Source of the DNA: Lithodes maja
Taxonomy: Eukaryota > Arthropoda > Malacostraca > Decapoda > Lithodidae
Direction: 5' to 3'
Assembly: GCA_037953745.1 (NCBI GenBank)
Contig: JBAKBP010007094.1
Coordinates: 39,298 to 103,297 of the forward strand
DNA length: 64,000 nucleotides
Shown: positions 1 to 11,769 of the stretch, piece by piece
Numbering within the stretch: the first letter of the stretch is position 1
Layout of the letters: every line of letters starts with the position of its first letter
The notes under the pieces: model-generated
Database searches by the model: none
Seen by the model: only the letters and a program-made list of their open reading frames with translations
What the model was told of the DNA's origin: nothing
Translations under genes and position numbers: made by a program

Positions 1-4
1 AGTT

Positions 5-111
5 GCCCGGGCTGCATATTTCCGAAGTCGAGACTAGTATATATCATAGGGGAAATTAGGACCAATCAGAGGCCGCAGTGGCAGTGACGTCACCCACAAG
101 GGGAGGAGCCA

Positions 112-143
<32 letters not shown>

Positions 144-216
144 GGGTGAGGAGCCTGCCTGCCTCTCGTTTGTTTATCTCTCTCTCTGGTAAATAGAAGT
201 CACCTAGTATAACAAG
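5..216 (+). repeat. Left terminal inverted repeat
   Basis: Matches the reverse complement of 3388-3613 almost base for base by eye, with a 7-bp indel near the inner end and small length changes in the CT tract (about 121-143). It contains a perfect TGACGTCA at 85-92. Confidence 0.85.
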
Positions 217-1150
217 TTATCAATATTTATTCGCATAGTATCTGTCTAGATTAAATAAGCATCCAGAGTACAATATGTTATTCCCATTAATTATGGTTTT
301 ACTTGAAAAGCAATGAGTAAACAATGGACATTTTGCGATTCTGGCATCTTTCGTCCCAAGATTTGAGGAGGAGGGTGTTGCCAGTTCTCCTTAGACAGTT
401 AAATTGTTTCAAATAGTTCCTGTTTTATTTATCATTATCATTTAAATTTACAGTCATGCACAACGTAAATAAACTATAAATGGTCACTTTTCACTTTCTC
501 TCTCCGCATATGTAATGATCTCATTCCATAATATTATGTATGTAGGCCTACAGATGTATGTCTGTATGTATGGATGTATGTATGTATGTATATACTCAGG
601 CACATACCCCATAGCTGGGGGTGGCTGAATCGAGACATAGACTAAGGGAATAAGTAAAGATCAATGATAGGAGAGAAAGTGATAGATTGATATGAAGGGA
701 ATAACAACATTCACAATTATATCTCATCGTACATCTGGAATCACAGTCCAACCTTACAGGTCAGTGTAACCTTTATGCCAAATGTCTCACTGCATATCGT
801 ATGGTTTCTTTATGTTCAGCGCCTTTCACGATAAAAATCGTTAATATTAGAGAACAGGCTGATTGAACTCATTGTTTTTTTGCTTAAAATCATTATTTGT
901 TGTGTTCCCAGTGTCTTGATCAGGATTATTTGTAACATTGTGCTTTATTTAAAAATGACATATTATATTGGCTTAAAGTACCGAGGGCGGAACAATATTG
1001 TACCGCCCTGGATATAATGGGGTTAAGAGGTGTTCAAGTAGCCCTAACCACTACTGTACTTATATAAATATTCATTAACATTGTCACATCATAACATATC
1101 GACTACAATAAAAGTAATATTTAGCAAAATATAGAAATAGCTGTCATACA
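217..1150. other. Interior of the TIR element, no gene seen
   Basis: AT-rich DNA with a GTAT/GTATG microsatellite around 540-597. At 970-1025 an inverted GGCGG motif sits next to GGGGTTAA, resembling the end of a TTAA-targeting element, but no partner end was identified. No coding sequence is recognisable. Confidence 0.5.
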
Positions 1151-1232
1151 TAAGAATAAAAGAAAATGGGAGTCTACAGAAAGTCGATTGGCTCACACAA
1201 GGCAGATCCCCTTCACACCCAACCCTAATAAT
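1151..1232 (-). repeat. CR1 3' tail fragment
   Basis: Short match to the 3' end of the CR1 family seen at 1741-3352 and 34250-38757: the AAGAAAATGGGAGTCT block followed by the conserved GATTGGC and GGCAGATCCCC segments. It is more diverged than the neighbouring copy, so it looks like an older insertion of the tail only. The segment 1233-1740 that follows is AT-rich and holds nothing else recognisable except a GATA tract near 1700-1722. Confidence 0.7.
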
Positions 1233-1740
1233 AAGGCCTAAGTAGTCTATAGGCCTAGGCCCAACTCACTAACACGTATCGTATAATTATATAGCCTACT
1301 AATTAGCCTTTGGCTCTACCTTATGCACTTAAACCATTAACTATTTCATAACATTTGATGCTTAATATATTTTGTACTATCTGATAATGTTAATGTGTTA
1401 ATGACATTTAAAATAAAGTAATGTATAGGCTATGTATATACTGTATATATAACCCTTTAGATATATGAGTGACTTAAGTTCCTTCTTGAAATTATCAGCA
1501 CAGGTTAACTGCTTAAGTGTCACAGGAATCAATATAGTTCGCCAGTGAAATAATATTGTGCCTTCTAAAATTGTCAAGGAATTTCTGTCCATGGTTGTGC
1601 AATACGCGTAATACGGTAGGCTACTCTTATTTACTCATAACCATAACAATAACAGTATATTGAGTCGGCTACCCCCAAAATGGGGATTGGGCCTGAGCAT
1701 ATAGATAGATAGATAGATAGATAACATAGCACAATCATAA

Positions 1741-3352
1741 TAAGAACATAAGAACATAAGAAAATGGGAGTCTGCAGAAAGCCGATTGGCCCAAGCAAGG
1801 CAGATCCCTGTCCCACACAACCCCAATTACAAAGCCCAATTATAGGCTCAACACTCTAATACCCTGAGGATCATCTTACCAAAACGGTTAGAGATTAACG
1901 CAGGATTACGGGGGTCTGCAGAGCGCTGATTGGCCCAACCCTGCTGATCCCCCTTCACACCCAACCCTTCTCGTCCATATGCTTATCCAATTTTATCTTA
2001 AAGCTCCCTATCGTTTTTAATCCCACTATAGCACCTGGTAGTCCATTCCACCCATCTACAACTCTGTTACCAAACCAATATTTGCCTATATCTTTTCTGA
2101 AACGAAATTTATCTAATTTGAAACCATTGGTACGAGTTCTTTCGCTATCACTGAGCTTTAGTACATTTGTCATGTTCCCTTTGTTAATCCCACTAACCCA
2201 CTTGAACACCTCTATCATTATCCCCTCTAACTCTGCGTCTCTCTAACGAATGTAAGCCTAATTTCTTCAACCTTTCTTTATACGGAAGATTTCTAATATT
2301 ATGGATCATTTTTGTCATTCTACGTTGTACTCTCTCCAATGAATCTATGTCCATTCTGTAATAAGGACACCAAAATTGAACAGCATAATCCATATGGGGT
2401 CTCACTAATGACAAGTAAAGTTTTAAGATAACATCAGCAGTTCTGTTACTCACACTCCTAGAGATGAACCCGAGAATCCTGTTTGCCTTGTTTCGAACGC
2501 TTATACACTGTTGTCTAGGCTTCAAATCATTGCTAACAAACACACCTAGATCTTTCTCACAATTCGAGTTTTCTAATTCCACATTAGCTAGTTTATATTT
2601 AACATTTGTATGCATCTTCCCTATCTTTAATACCTTGCATTTGTCAATGATAAACTTCATCTGCCAATTTACTGACCATTCGTGTAAGGTATCTAGATCC
2701 CTTTGGAGGCACTCTATATCTCTATCTGAATCAATTGTTCTCCCCATTTTGGTATCGTCTGCAAATTTACTTATCCTACTAGTTATACCTAAATCTAGGT
2801 CATTTATGTATATAACAAACAACAGAGGACCTAATACAGATCCCTGGGGGACACCACTTTTGACTGCTCCCCATTCTGACTTCGTACCATTTATGCTGAC
2901 TCTCTGCTTCCTACCAATTAGCCATGACCTAATCCATCCCAACAACGCCCCACCTATTCCATGCGCCTCAACCTTTCTCATCAATCTCTCATGGGGGACT
3001 CTGTCGAAAGCTTTACTGAAATCTAAATATATTATATCATATGACTTGTCATTATCTACTGCTTCATATACCTCTGAGAAAAAACTAAGCAAATTAGTAA
3101 GGCAAGAACGTCCCTGAGTGAATCCATGCTGAGAAGAATTTATTAAATTAAATGTATCTAAGTGGTTTCTAATTTTACTAGCAATAATTGACTCTAGTAG
3201 CTTTCCTATGATTGATGTAAGACTAATGGGACGGTAATTGGATGCTATTGATTTGTCACCTTTTTTGAAGATCGGAACTACGTTTGCAAACTTCCAAGCT
3301 TCTGGAACTATACCTGTCTCCAATGACTTGTTAAATAAAAATGTTAATGGGT
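1741..3352 (-). mobile_element. 5'-truncated CR1-type LINE copy
   Basis: Reverse complement of the 3' part of the plus-strand CR1 at 37139-38757. It ends at its 3' side with repeats of an 8-bp unit (TTCTTATG on the element strand), the kind of short terminal repeat typical of CR1 elements. Homology to the longer copy stops abruptly near 3352, as expected for incomplete reverse transcription. The translations differ at about nine residues over roughly 450, so the two copies are closely related. It is inserted inside the 5-3613 TIR element. Confidence 0.9.
1955..3352 (-). pseudogene. CR1 ORF2 fragment: reverse transcriptase, frameshifted
   Basis: Encodes the RT domain from the fingers (block ending SNYRPISLTS) through FSKAFDRVPH, GVPQGSVLGP and the FADDT catalytic box, then the thumb and the C-terminal region ending in WNGLP...LDKHMDEKGWV. 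The endonuclease is absent because the copy is 5' truncated. One extra T near 2219, compared with the plus-strand copy, breaks the frame after the RRRVRGD block; the remaining ~87 residues continue in another frame to 1955. It cannot make a full protein. Confidence 0.9.
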
Positions 3353-3387
3353 AATAATGTATCCTTAATGTAGTTAATATTTGAAAA

Positions 3388-3613
3388 AACTTGTTATACT
3401 AGGTGACTTACTTCTTCTATTTACCAGAGAGAGAGAGAAACCAAAGAGAGGCAGGCAGGCTCCTCACCCAGAGAGAGAGAGAGAGAGAGAGAGTGACAGA
3501 CAGACTGGCTCCTCCCCTTGTGGGTGACGTCACTGCCACTGCGGCCTCTGATTGGTCCTAATTTCCCCTATGATATACACTAGTCTCGACTTCGGAAATA
3601 TGCGCCCGGGCTT
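3388..3613 (-). repeat. Right terminal inverted repeat
   Basis: Reverse complement of 5-216, with a GA tract (about 3427-3493) and a TGACGTCA palindrome at 3525-3532. Confidence 0.85.
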
Positions 3614-3699
3614 GACATCTACCAATAACATTTTGACAGTCCTTCCTCGATGCGCCGACCCTTTGATCAACAGCCGACGCTCTACTGACTGTGCTATGG

Positions 3700-3762
3700 C
3701 TCGTATATATATATATATATGTGTGTGGGTGGGTGTGTGAGTGTGAGAGAGAGAGAGAGAGT
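3700..3762. repeat. Compound AT/GT/GA microsatellite
   Basis: Runs from TA repeats through GTGTGG to a GA tract. The surrounding 3614-4039 holds no gene I can support. Confidence 0.8.
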
Positions 3763-4039
3763 AGTGAGATGGAGGGGGATGATAATAATGGAAAGTAAGG
3801 AGAACAGGATAAGTAAGGAGATGCGATTATAAGATTATACAAGTAGAAGGGAAAACAATAGTGCTTGATCCAGAAATTGTCGCGAAAAGCAGAAACAAAC
3901 AAATATCACAAAGCAAATGACCGTAAGCCATAATAAGCAATTAAATCAACGCTCATGTAATGCGGATAAAATCAAAACATTAACAAACGAAGAAAGACCA
4001 ATAAAACACAATAATTCCAAACTTAGATATGTACAGTCT

Positions 4040-4212
4040 GGGACTAATGTCGTGGTATGGAGCTTAAGCCATCCATTAATGCCCTCTGACGGTAGCATTC
4101 GATGCAATCCGAGATATGATGTCTTTACCTCTCCATAGATGGTTCTGTTCGACACATCGAAGTAGCGCCAAAAGTAAGTGAGAAACTTCCTGTTTCTTGG
4201 TGGATTACGACC
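4040..4212 (-). repeat. Dispersed repeat, inverted copy of 13265-13412
   Basis: Read on the minus strand it shares GTCGTAATCCACCAAGAAAC, TTTTGGCGCTAC and CCATCTATGGAGAG blocks with 13265-13412. It may be a non-coding element or an end of one. The family is unknown. Confidence 0.6.
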
Positions 4213-5816
4213 TCACACACACACATACACTACTTCATAATTTGAATGTATGGAATATAAATGCTAAAAGGAAGCTAAAATGCACTGGGTATCCATGACA
4301 GATGTAACAGGCACACATTTCAGAGTTAGAAGTGGCGTGTGTAATTTCCCTTTATAAGTAATATATCGGTATATATCCCTATACACAGTAGTTTATTCAT
4401 GCGAATAATATAACCAATAATGGGTTTATATAGTATAGGTCGTTAAATGCGGTATTGCTAGCGCCAATAATTTGTATATAAAATCGAGATTAGGTTACTA
4501 ACAATGCAACACAAATATTGTAACTGAATATGGTATGGTTCATAGGAATGACGCGGTGTAATGTAACATTAATTAAAACACAAACTATATTAAATTAATA
4601 TAATGTCGAGGAAAACTAGAAGGTAACAATTAAAGGATTACCTATACAAATATGAATATACAGTATATACTGTATTAAAGCAATATGGCGATATATTTAA
4701 TTCCATCATTACATACAGTAAATTGTGTTGAAGATCCCTCCGCCCAACCTTGGCCTGTATCACACCACCCTTCGATCATCCCGACGACTTTTATATTATT
4801 TAAAGAATACTACTACAAACGTTAATATGTTTCACTATTTCATATCTCCTTCACCAGAGTTTGATCGTAGTGGAATAAATAAAATACATATGTTATTCCT
4901 ATACCGTCTAAATCTCATATCTTTAATGAGGAGAGTGAAATTTTATGAAACGCTCCTAAGCAAGGAGAAAATTACTATAGCTCTTTTAGTACTTTAGGAT
5001 GTGGGAAGATAACGTAAACATCCAATGATTCATAGGTCAAACTAGGTCTTATTAAAACCTTTCCTTCCATGGATACTTTATAATGATGTATAATAACAGA
5101 AAATAGCAAAAATAAAGCATGAGATTGATTTAGGGATTACCGAAACGTTTAAACAGCTTCCCAGACTGTAATAAGGTAGTTAAACTATTTGTATGCGAAG
5201 AATAAACAGCCTAGTTATGTAAATTGTGTATATTATACAGCATACCTCTAATTGTTTAGAGGCTTGCTAATCATCGGGCCTAGTCAGTATTTAATAATAT
5301 TGAATAGCTTTTCATAGTAACTATTGTATGCAAGGTTTCATAAGCCATCTCCACCACATTAAATCCAGTGCCCACGAGAACTCCTTGAAACAAATATTTG
5401 TGTTAGCTGTTCTAGTTATGTCTTTGCTTAGCAGGTCAAGCATCCTTGCTTTACCAGTTAATTAATCTGAATGATAGTAGGTTGTATTTTCTATCATGTT
5501 AAGATTATTAGCTTACAAAATAAAATGTGTATTTATAAAACACTTTTTTGAACTTTCCACTTATATAAAATCGAGAATATTATCTTTCCACTATAAAGGG
5601 CAACTTGACCAGTTCATTACTTATTATAAAATGCATGCTGCCTAATAATGAACATCTTGTTACACGAGAGGAATCTTCATAAAATCAAGATGTACAGACT
5701 ACATTTTTTTTTTCTTTGACTCTCTGGGTAATATAAGCTGCCCATGTTGACCAGCCAAACACTATAATCTATTTGTTTTATAAATATCTCTCCAACACCA
5801 AACACCTCCAATTAAA
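4213..5816. other. AT-rich stretch, nothing recognised
   Basis: No coding domain, RNA gene or clear repeat boundary was seen. The short open frames present have no recognisable motif. Confidence 0.5.
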
Positions 5817-6128
5817 TTAATAAAGCCTCTCTCCCACTATCCCTTCCTCCCTCTCTCCACCTCCCACTACCCCTCCCTCCCTCCACCTCCCACTACCACT
5901 CCCTCCCACTACCCCTCCCTCTCTCCCCCTCCCATTAACCCTCCCTCTCTCTCCCTCCCACTACCCTCTCCCTCCCTCCACCCCCCACTACACCTCCCTC
6001 CCTCCATCTTCCACTACCCCTCCCTCCCTCCACCTCCCACTACACCTCCCTCCCTCTCCCCCCCAACTACCTCCTCCCTCCCTCCACCTCCCACCACCCC
6101 TCCCTCCCTCTATCTGCCACTTACTCTC
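5817..6128. repeat. C/T-rich minisatellite
   Basis: Irregular tandem repeats built around CCTCCCACTACCCCTCCCTC, period roughly 25-35 bases, strongly strand-asymmetric. It directly abuts the truncated start of the LINE at 6133. Confidence 0.85.
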
Positions 6129-6132
6129 TCTC

Positions 6133-7425
6133 AATGCTGAATTTGATCATGTAATGACCACCTGTAAAAGACGACTAAGGCCCTTAAAGTAATGTCATGG
6201 AAAGGCTTGGGTGCCTCCATCACTATCCTCAGGACCATGTACATTGCCTATATTAGATCAGTAATTGACTACCATGCACCTGCTCTCTCCTGTCTACCTG
6301 CTAATCAGATCGAAAAACTTGACAAACTGCAAAATGAGGCCATGAGACTTATTTTTGGATGTCCGAGAAATGTCAAGGTAAAAAATCGTAGATATGAGTT
6401 AAATCTATCGTCCATCACTGATAGAATAAAAGAAACAAATATGATAATAGGCATACGAACACTGAGAGACGACAGAGAAACACGACCTAAGACTGCACTA
6501 ATGGAGCTACTTAGAATAGATGACTTAAAAGGCAGGGACTGGCCACATGTAACTGCTGCTGACATTCTTGACTACCAGCTTACATACTACTATATCGGTG
6601 ACTGGCAACTGACTGACCCCACCCCGCCCAGCCAGCTTACAGACTACCATCCAGATGACCGGCAATTGAGTGTCCCCCTTCCGCCCTGGGAAGAGGCCAC
6701 TATTGAGATTATAGTGACTCAACTCGACACAAAAAAGTCTGAGATCCCGTCCTACGCTCTGAAGACAAACTTTATGTCACTAATAGAAGATATGACAGAT
6801 GAGAACACTGATCAGGTATACTGTGACGGCTCACTTAACACCGTAACTGGGAGGGCAGGAGCTGCCATCACTATTATGAGTGGTGGCAACTTTGCTCAGG
6901 AAGACGATGAACTATCCAGGCTACAGGACTGGGCCTCCTCCACTCAAACTGAGCTGGTGGCAATAGCGATGGGAATTGGGAGTATCTTTCGAAGGGGAAA
7001 GAATATTTTTATCCTATCTGACAGCAGGGCGACCTTGGAAGCTATCTCTAGCCCCCAACCCACCTATCCTTTCCTTGTACAAGATATCAGACGGGGGATA
7101 AAATGTGTAGGGGAGAAGGGGCTAGGGGTCAAATTTACCTGGATTCCTTCACATGTAGGCATCCCAGGCAATGAAAGGGCAGATAAGCTTGCCAAGGAGG
7201 CCTCTGAGAAAGAAGAACCTGATCATATTCTTGAACTGTCATTGAAACAAATGAGAACTATAATTAAAAAGACACAAGAAGAAAGAGTGGATGAAGACAG
7301 AGCTAGACATCATAATACCAGCCGATCTATAAACTACTACAATAAAGTAGCATTTACGACTAAATACACTTATGGTAAACGTACAACGAGTAGGTGGGTA
7401 GACTCAGTACATGCAAGAATAAGGC
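6133..7425 (+). pseudogene. LINE-A RT thumb plus RNase H
   Basis: The 5' piece holds the end of the RT (IRSVIDYHAPAL...LDKLQNEAMRLIFG). An RNase H domain follows, with all four acidic positions visible: YCDGS, the E of TQTELVAI, LSDSRA, and the D of GNERADKLA, plus WIPSHVGIPG. The frame appears to shift near 6183, and reading is cut at about 7425 by LINE-B. The 3' remnant at 9296-9520 has a stop codon before the CRVC zinc knuckle. RNase H would have degraded RNA in the RNA-DNA hybrid during retrotransposition. The copy is dead. Confidence 0.85.
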
Positions 7426-7437
7426 TTGGCTATTGTT
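7426..7437 (+). repeat. Target site duplication of LINE-B, left copy
   Basis: TTGGCTATTGTT here and at 9284-9295 flank LINE-B. The right side also carries an extra adjacent copy of GATTGGCTATTGT (9269-9281). Confidence 0.75.
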
Positions 7438-9283
7438 GTTGTTGTTGTTGTTCCCTAAGCTGCCTGGCCGAACAGCCCCGAGTCCCTGAGAAAGGCCATG
7501 GCCACGATCGGGCTTTCCCACAGAGCTCTCATTGAGTGTAGATTGTGTTGTTGGCGTAAGTGGTTGTGTGAAATGCAGTCTTCTATGATGTGTTTAATGG
7601 TATGGGGTGCTGTGTTACATCCCGGGCAGGCGTCGACAACGGAGTCATCCAGTCTCTTCTGATAGCTCAGGAGAGCTGGATGGTGTCCGCATCTCAGCCT
7701 GGCCAGGTGGACTCTGTCCTCGCGAGGAAGGGAGGATTCGGAAGGATGGATTTCGGGAGGTCGTGCATGCAGCTGCGTGTTGTCTGTGAGTGAGTGGATG
7801 GATCGGTGAGAGATATGAGTATGGATGTGCTTCTGGAAGTTGGTTCGGGGTGGGCAGGGAGGGAGAGAGGACAATAATTGTGTGTGATACCGTGTGCTGG
7901 GTGTTGTTTTGATATTTCTTGGTGTCTGTGGGTGTGTTGCCATGTAGTTTAGTGGGTGGTCTTGGTTCGTGGAGGCTGCTGCCAGGAATTGAGTGCCTCG
8001 GCTCATGTCCAGATGGTCTTTGACTTTGAGGATTTTGGTTTCTTGATGTAGGTGATCTGTGGGTGCAGTAGCTGTGCAGCCTGTAATGATCTTCAGGGCT
8101 GTGTTTTGAATAGTCTGTAAGGTCTTATGATGTGTTTCAGCTAGGTTAGAAGCCCAGGCTGGGCTTGCGTATTCCATCACTGATCTTATGTATTGTTTAT
8201 ATACTGTGGTGGTAGTTTCTTTGTTGTGTCCAAATTTTGTGTGAGCAAGTGACCTGAGGGCGTTAAGTCTGGGTGTCAGTTTCTTTTTAATGTTTGTGGT
8301 GTGCTGTTTGAATGTCATATGAGTATCATATGTTACTCCTAGGATTTTGGGTGTGTGTATATGTGTTAGGGGTGTGTTGTTTATGGTGAGTTGAGGGATG
8401 TATTCGTGTTCTCCTGTCCAACTTGTGAGCAGGGTTGCGGTGGATTTGGCTGGGGCTAGATTAAGTCTGTTTGTAGTGCACCAGCCATGTAGTGTGTTGA
8501 GATAGGGTTGAAGGAGATCTGTTGCTCTTTTTGGGTCATGGTGTGTGCATGTGAGTGTTATGTCATCTGCATAGGAGGCTAAGTTTATTTGGGGCGTATT
8601 GGGTGTAGTTATATCGTGCATGTACAGATTGAAGAGTGCGGGCGATAGGACGGATCCTTGTGGGACTCCGTTTGGAAAGTTTCTGATTTTAGATGACTGA
8701 CCGGCAAAAGATACGTGTGCACATCTGCCTGCTAGGAAGTTGGCCAGCCACCGTTTTGTGTTGTTGTGCATGTTTGTGTTGTAGATTTTGTTTGTTAGGT
8801 TGTGGCGGGGGATGGCATCGAAGGCTTTACTAATGTCGAGTGTGGCTAATAGTGATCTGTGTGGTGGTCTAGCTGAATTGATGCCGTCGAAAGCTCTTTG
8901 TGTAAGGTCTGTGAGAAGAGTGTTTGTGGAGTGCAGTGGCCTAAAGCCATGTTGTGTTGGAGCTAGGGGTAGGTCAGGTGTAATTAGTTGTAATACTAGG
9001 CGTTCCATGACTTTGGAGGGGGAGCAAAGGAGTGTGATGGGGCGGTGCGAGGAGGGTAGCGTGGGGTCTTTGTTGGGTTTGGGGAATGTGATGATGATAC
9101 CATGCTTCCAAATGTCTGGTATTGTGTTGTGTGAATAGCTGTAGTTTGATATGTCAGTGAGTGCTTGTATGCCTTGTGGTCCCAGGTGTCTGAGGTGTAT
9201 GTTGCTTATGTTGTCTAGGCCACAGGCGGGTGAGTGCTTGAGATTGTTGATGATATGCTTTGTCTGGTGATTGGCTATTGTGA
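7438..9283 (-). mobile_element. LINE-B: 5'-truncated LINE with (AAC)n tail
   Basis: A minus-strand LINE copy ending in an AAC-repeat tail (GTT repeats at 7432-7452 on the plus strand). It begins inside the fingers of its RT and is flanked by a 12-bp duplication of LINE-A sequence. A second copy of its 3' end lies at 27690-27960. The arrangement of RT followed by a C-x2-C...H...C knuckle, without RNase H, fits the Jockey group broadly; the clade is uncertain. Confidence 0.85.
7455..9283 (-). pseudogene. LINE-B reverse transcriptase, open but 5' truncated
   Basis: One long frame is open from about 9270 to 7455, without an initiating ATG at its upstream limit. RT motifs in order: SSHRPITLL, TQHGFRPLHST, LDISKAFDAIPRHNL, NGVPQGSVLSPALFNLYM and the catalytic YADDITL. 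The thumb and C-terminal segments follow, then CPGCNTAPHTIKHIIEDC, a zinc knuckle. The frame ends GLFGQAA just before the AAC tail. Absence of internal stops over ~600 codons suggests a fairly recent insertion. The endonuclease part is missing. Confidence 0.88.
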
Positions 9284-9520
9284 TTGGCTATTGTTATCCA
9301 TGGCAGCTGAATTGGCAGGTAGAAGAAGAGCACAGGTAATGTAGGGTTTGCAGAGCTCCCAACAAACACTCTCTCGAGCACTATATCTTGGAATGCCCAA
9401 TGATTAGGGAATACAGGAATAATCAGTTAACCACAATTGAGGATCAAGCAATATACATGCTAAAGAATAACGTAATCAATAACATACTAAAAAAACACAA
9501 GAACTTTGCCCCCCCACAAT

Positions 9521-10394
9521 AATATGTATATACTGTAAACATGAAACATGAACCTTATAAGTATGCACCCCTTGCCCTCCACACATCTCTTCTTTCTTAC
9601 AAGGTCACACTTAAACCCTTTGTAACGCCCTCTACACGATTTCATATTTTCATTGATCATGTCACACTTATAATACCAGTCAGTATTTCTTTACTTATCA
9701 CTGCTATTCTCATTTAATAGATTGACAATGTACAGTATATACATATCCCTCTGAGCCTCTAACACTGCATTTATTTAAATAATCTGTTAAGTGCCAATGC
9801 ATATCCTTTTGCAAGCCAATATACATAACCCTTGCATATGTAAGCAACATAATTGTCCTCAATATTCTTTGCTAATGGTTTGATCTACAATTAAGTACCT
9901 TCGGATATGCGGCATATCCATCCCGGAGGACTACTAGTATCTTACTTCTGAATATTGTTTTGCTACTAAACTTAATTGAATCTTGATCTTTGCACGTATA
10001 AAGTATCCTTCCTTACTTATTGATATGTTGTGTAAGGTACGATGAAGCGATACTGCTGATATCTGTAGACTTGCGTTGAAATTCAAACTTTCCCTTTTAA
10101 GATTTTTTTTTTTTTTTTTTTTACTACCATATTTATCTTCAGTACTATGGCTGGCCTTAAACAACTTATTTATATGTAGTATGTCCCACCCTGCCCAACA
10201 CATACACACACACACACCTCCCCTCTCACACTTTCCTCCTCCCTGGAGTACCTTACCTCCTCCTCCTCCCCCCCCCCCTACTCCTCCTCCTCTCCCACCC
10301 ATTCCTCTACCTCCTACAACCCCCCTCCCTCTCTCCCATAACCACACACCCTACTAAATATTATATTACTATCGGCATGTAAACTTCTCCACTG
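9521..10394. other. Non-coding, low-complexity patches
   Basis: Holds a poly-T run at about 10101-10122, CA repeats near 10200 and a C-rich CTCCTCC tract at 10250-10335. No gene is supported. Confidence 0.6.
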
Positions 10395-10960
10395 GTCATA
10401 TTGCGCTAACTATCCCCTCAATAACCATTATTGTAATAAGAATTTGAACCATGTAACTCATGTTTGTATAATATTTGTATTGCTATAATTCCATTATAAC
10501 TTCGGTAGTTGGTAATATTAGTCACATTATGTATGTGACTCTTGTATTCAGCTAACTATGACCTCAATAACCGTTGATGTAATGAAGAATGTGAAGTGTC
10601 CCTCATATGATTGTAATATATTTGTCGTACTATTATTGCATAATAATTTATGTAGTTCGAAATATTAGTCACATCATGTATGTAACAATTGTATTCAGCT
10701 AACTATGATCTCAATAACCATTGATGTAAGAAAACATGAATGGTCTCCTCATATGATTGCACTAGTTTTGTAGTGCTATTATTTACCTGTCAATTAATAA
10801 TTCAGTCACATTTTTTTTTTTTTTTCATGAGCACGTATATACAGCACATGTGGCAATCAAATGAGGAAACTATAATAACACCAGACGACGATACTGTTAT
10901 TACAGTAGAATAATGGCTCTTTGAGCAGTATGTATTGCCTTACCAGTGGTTGTCCCCTTA
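10395..10960 (+). repeat. Dispersed repeat block A, with ~147-bp internal repetition
   Basis: A motif of the form GCTAACTATGACCTCAATAA occurs at about 10404, 10551 and 10697, giving a period near 147. The last unit continues into a segment ending GGCTCTTTGAGCAGTATGTA. The last unit and this end segment are repeated at 11325-11690. No coding content was seen. Confidence 0.7.
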
Positions 10961-11324
10961 GTATTATTATTATTATTTTATTATTATTATTGAAATACCA
11001 CAGGAACGAAAATTCCTGGGAGCGAAACTTCCACCCCCAACGAGATCCCTCTCTTTCTACCACCTCCCTCCACATGTTACACGTCTCGTTAATCACAGTC
11101 TTCTAATATACAAATCACATTTCCTTACCCCCTGACATTCTTGAAATACCCACTAAGTATATTCAATTAGATACCAACCATGCAGACTATAATACGTTCG
11201 TTGTGTATGGGTACGAGGCGATCTCAAGACACCTTAGCTCCCAGTGCACAACGAACCGGATCATGATTATGTCCGTCTGTATTAAATTATGTATTATGTT
11301 GATTTATACCATTGCCTATTTTTG

Positions 11325-11690
11325 TAATAATTGTATTCAGCTAACTATGATCTCAATAACCATTGATGTAATGAAAATATGAATAGTCTCCTCATACGAT
11401 TGCACTAGATCTGTAGTGCTATTATTTACAACCTGTCAATTAATAATTCAGTCACTACAAGCTTGCTTGCTCTTTTTTTTTTCTTTTTTTTTTTTCTTTT
11501 TTTTAATGAAATACGTATATACAGACCATGTGACAATTAAATGAGGAAGCTATAATAACACATCTGAATAATGCCAACCTGACTTATAAACACAAATATG
11601 AATGTAACCAGACGACGATGCTGTTGTTTCAGTGGAATAATGGCTCTTTGAGCAGTATGTATCGCCTTACTAGTGGTTGTCCCCTCACAG
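11325..11690 (+). repeat. Dispersed repeat block B
   Basis: Direct copy of 10685-10960, including GCTAACTATGATCTCAATAA, the GTCAATTAATAATTCAGTCAC block, a poly-T region and the GGCTCTTTGAGCAGTATGTA block. A CT microsatellite follows at 11739-11766. No gene was recognised from 11691 to 12433; a 76-codon open frame there (11958-12188) has no recognisable family. Confidence 0.7.
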
Positions 11691-11734
11691 GATGGGGGGC
11701 GTTGCTCAATAAACTCGCCCCTCGGGGCAAAATC

Positions 11735-11769
<35 letters not shown>

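Larger units (their letters stand above)
5..3613. mobile_element. DNA element with ~215-bp terminal inverted repeats
   Basis: The first ~212 bases of the window reappear in reverse complement at 3388-3613, including the outer GCCCGGGC, a TGACGTCA palindrome, a CT/GA tract and an inner block ending near AACAAGTT. I read these as the TIRs of a DNA transposon or foldback element. No transposase was recognised between them, so it would be non-autonomous. The interior carries a CR1 insertion (1741-3352) and an older CR1 tail (1151-1232). The left TIR begins at the window edge, so the true end and the target duplication cannot be seen. Superfamily is unknown. Confidence 0.75.
6133..9520 (+). mobile_element. 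LINE-A: 5'-truncated LINE with RNase H, split by LINE-B
   Basis: Coding homology begins near 6133 (FDHVMTTCKRRL) and runs to about 7425. It is interrupted by LINE-B and resumes at 9296, where the C-terminal zinc knuckle CRVC...H....C and a polar tail end near 9519. The presence of an RNase H domain after the RT, with a terminal zinc knuckle, is typical of I-superfamily LINEs (I, Loa, Nimb and relatives). The exact clade is not determined. The 5' end is truncated within the RT. Confidence 0.85.

Noticed and set aside
2464..3117. 217-codon plus-strand open frame, and its twin at 37379-38032 on the minus strand
   Set aside because: Antisense shadow of the CR1 RT. Both copies show it because both share the RT sequence.
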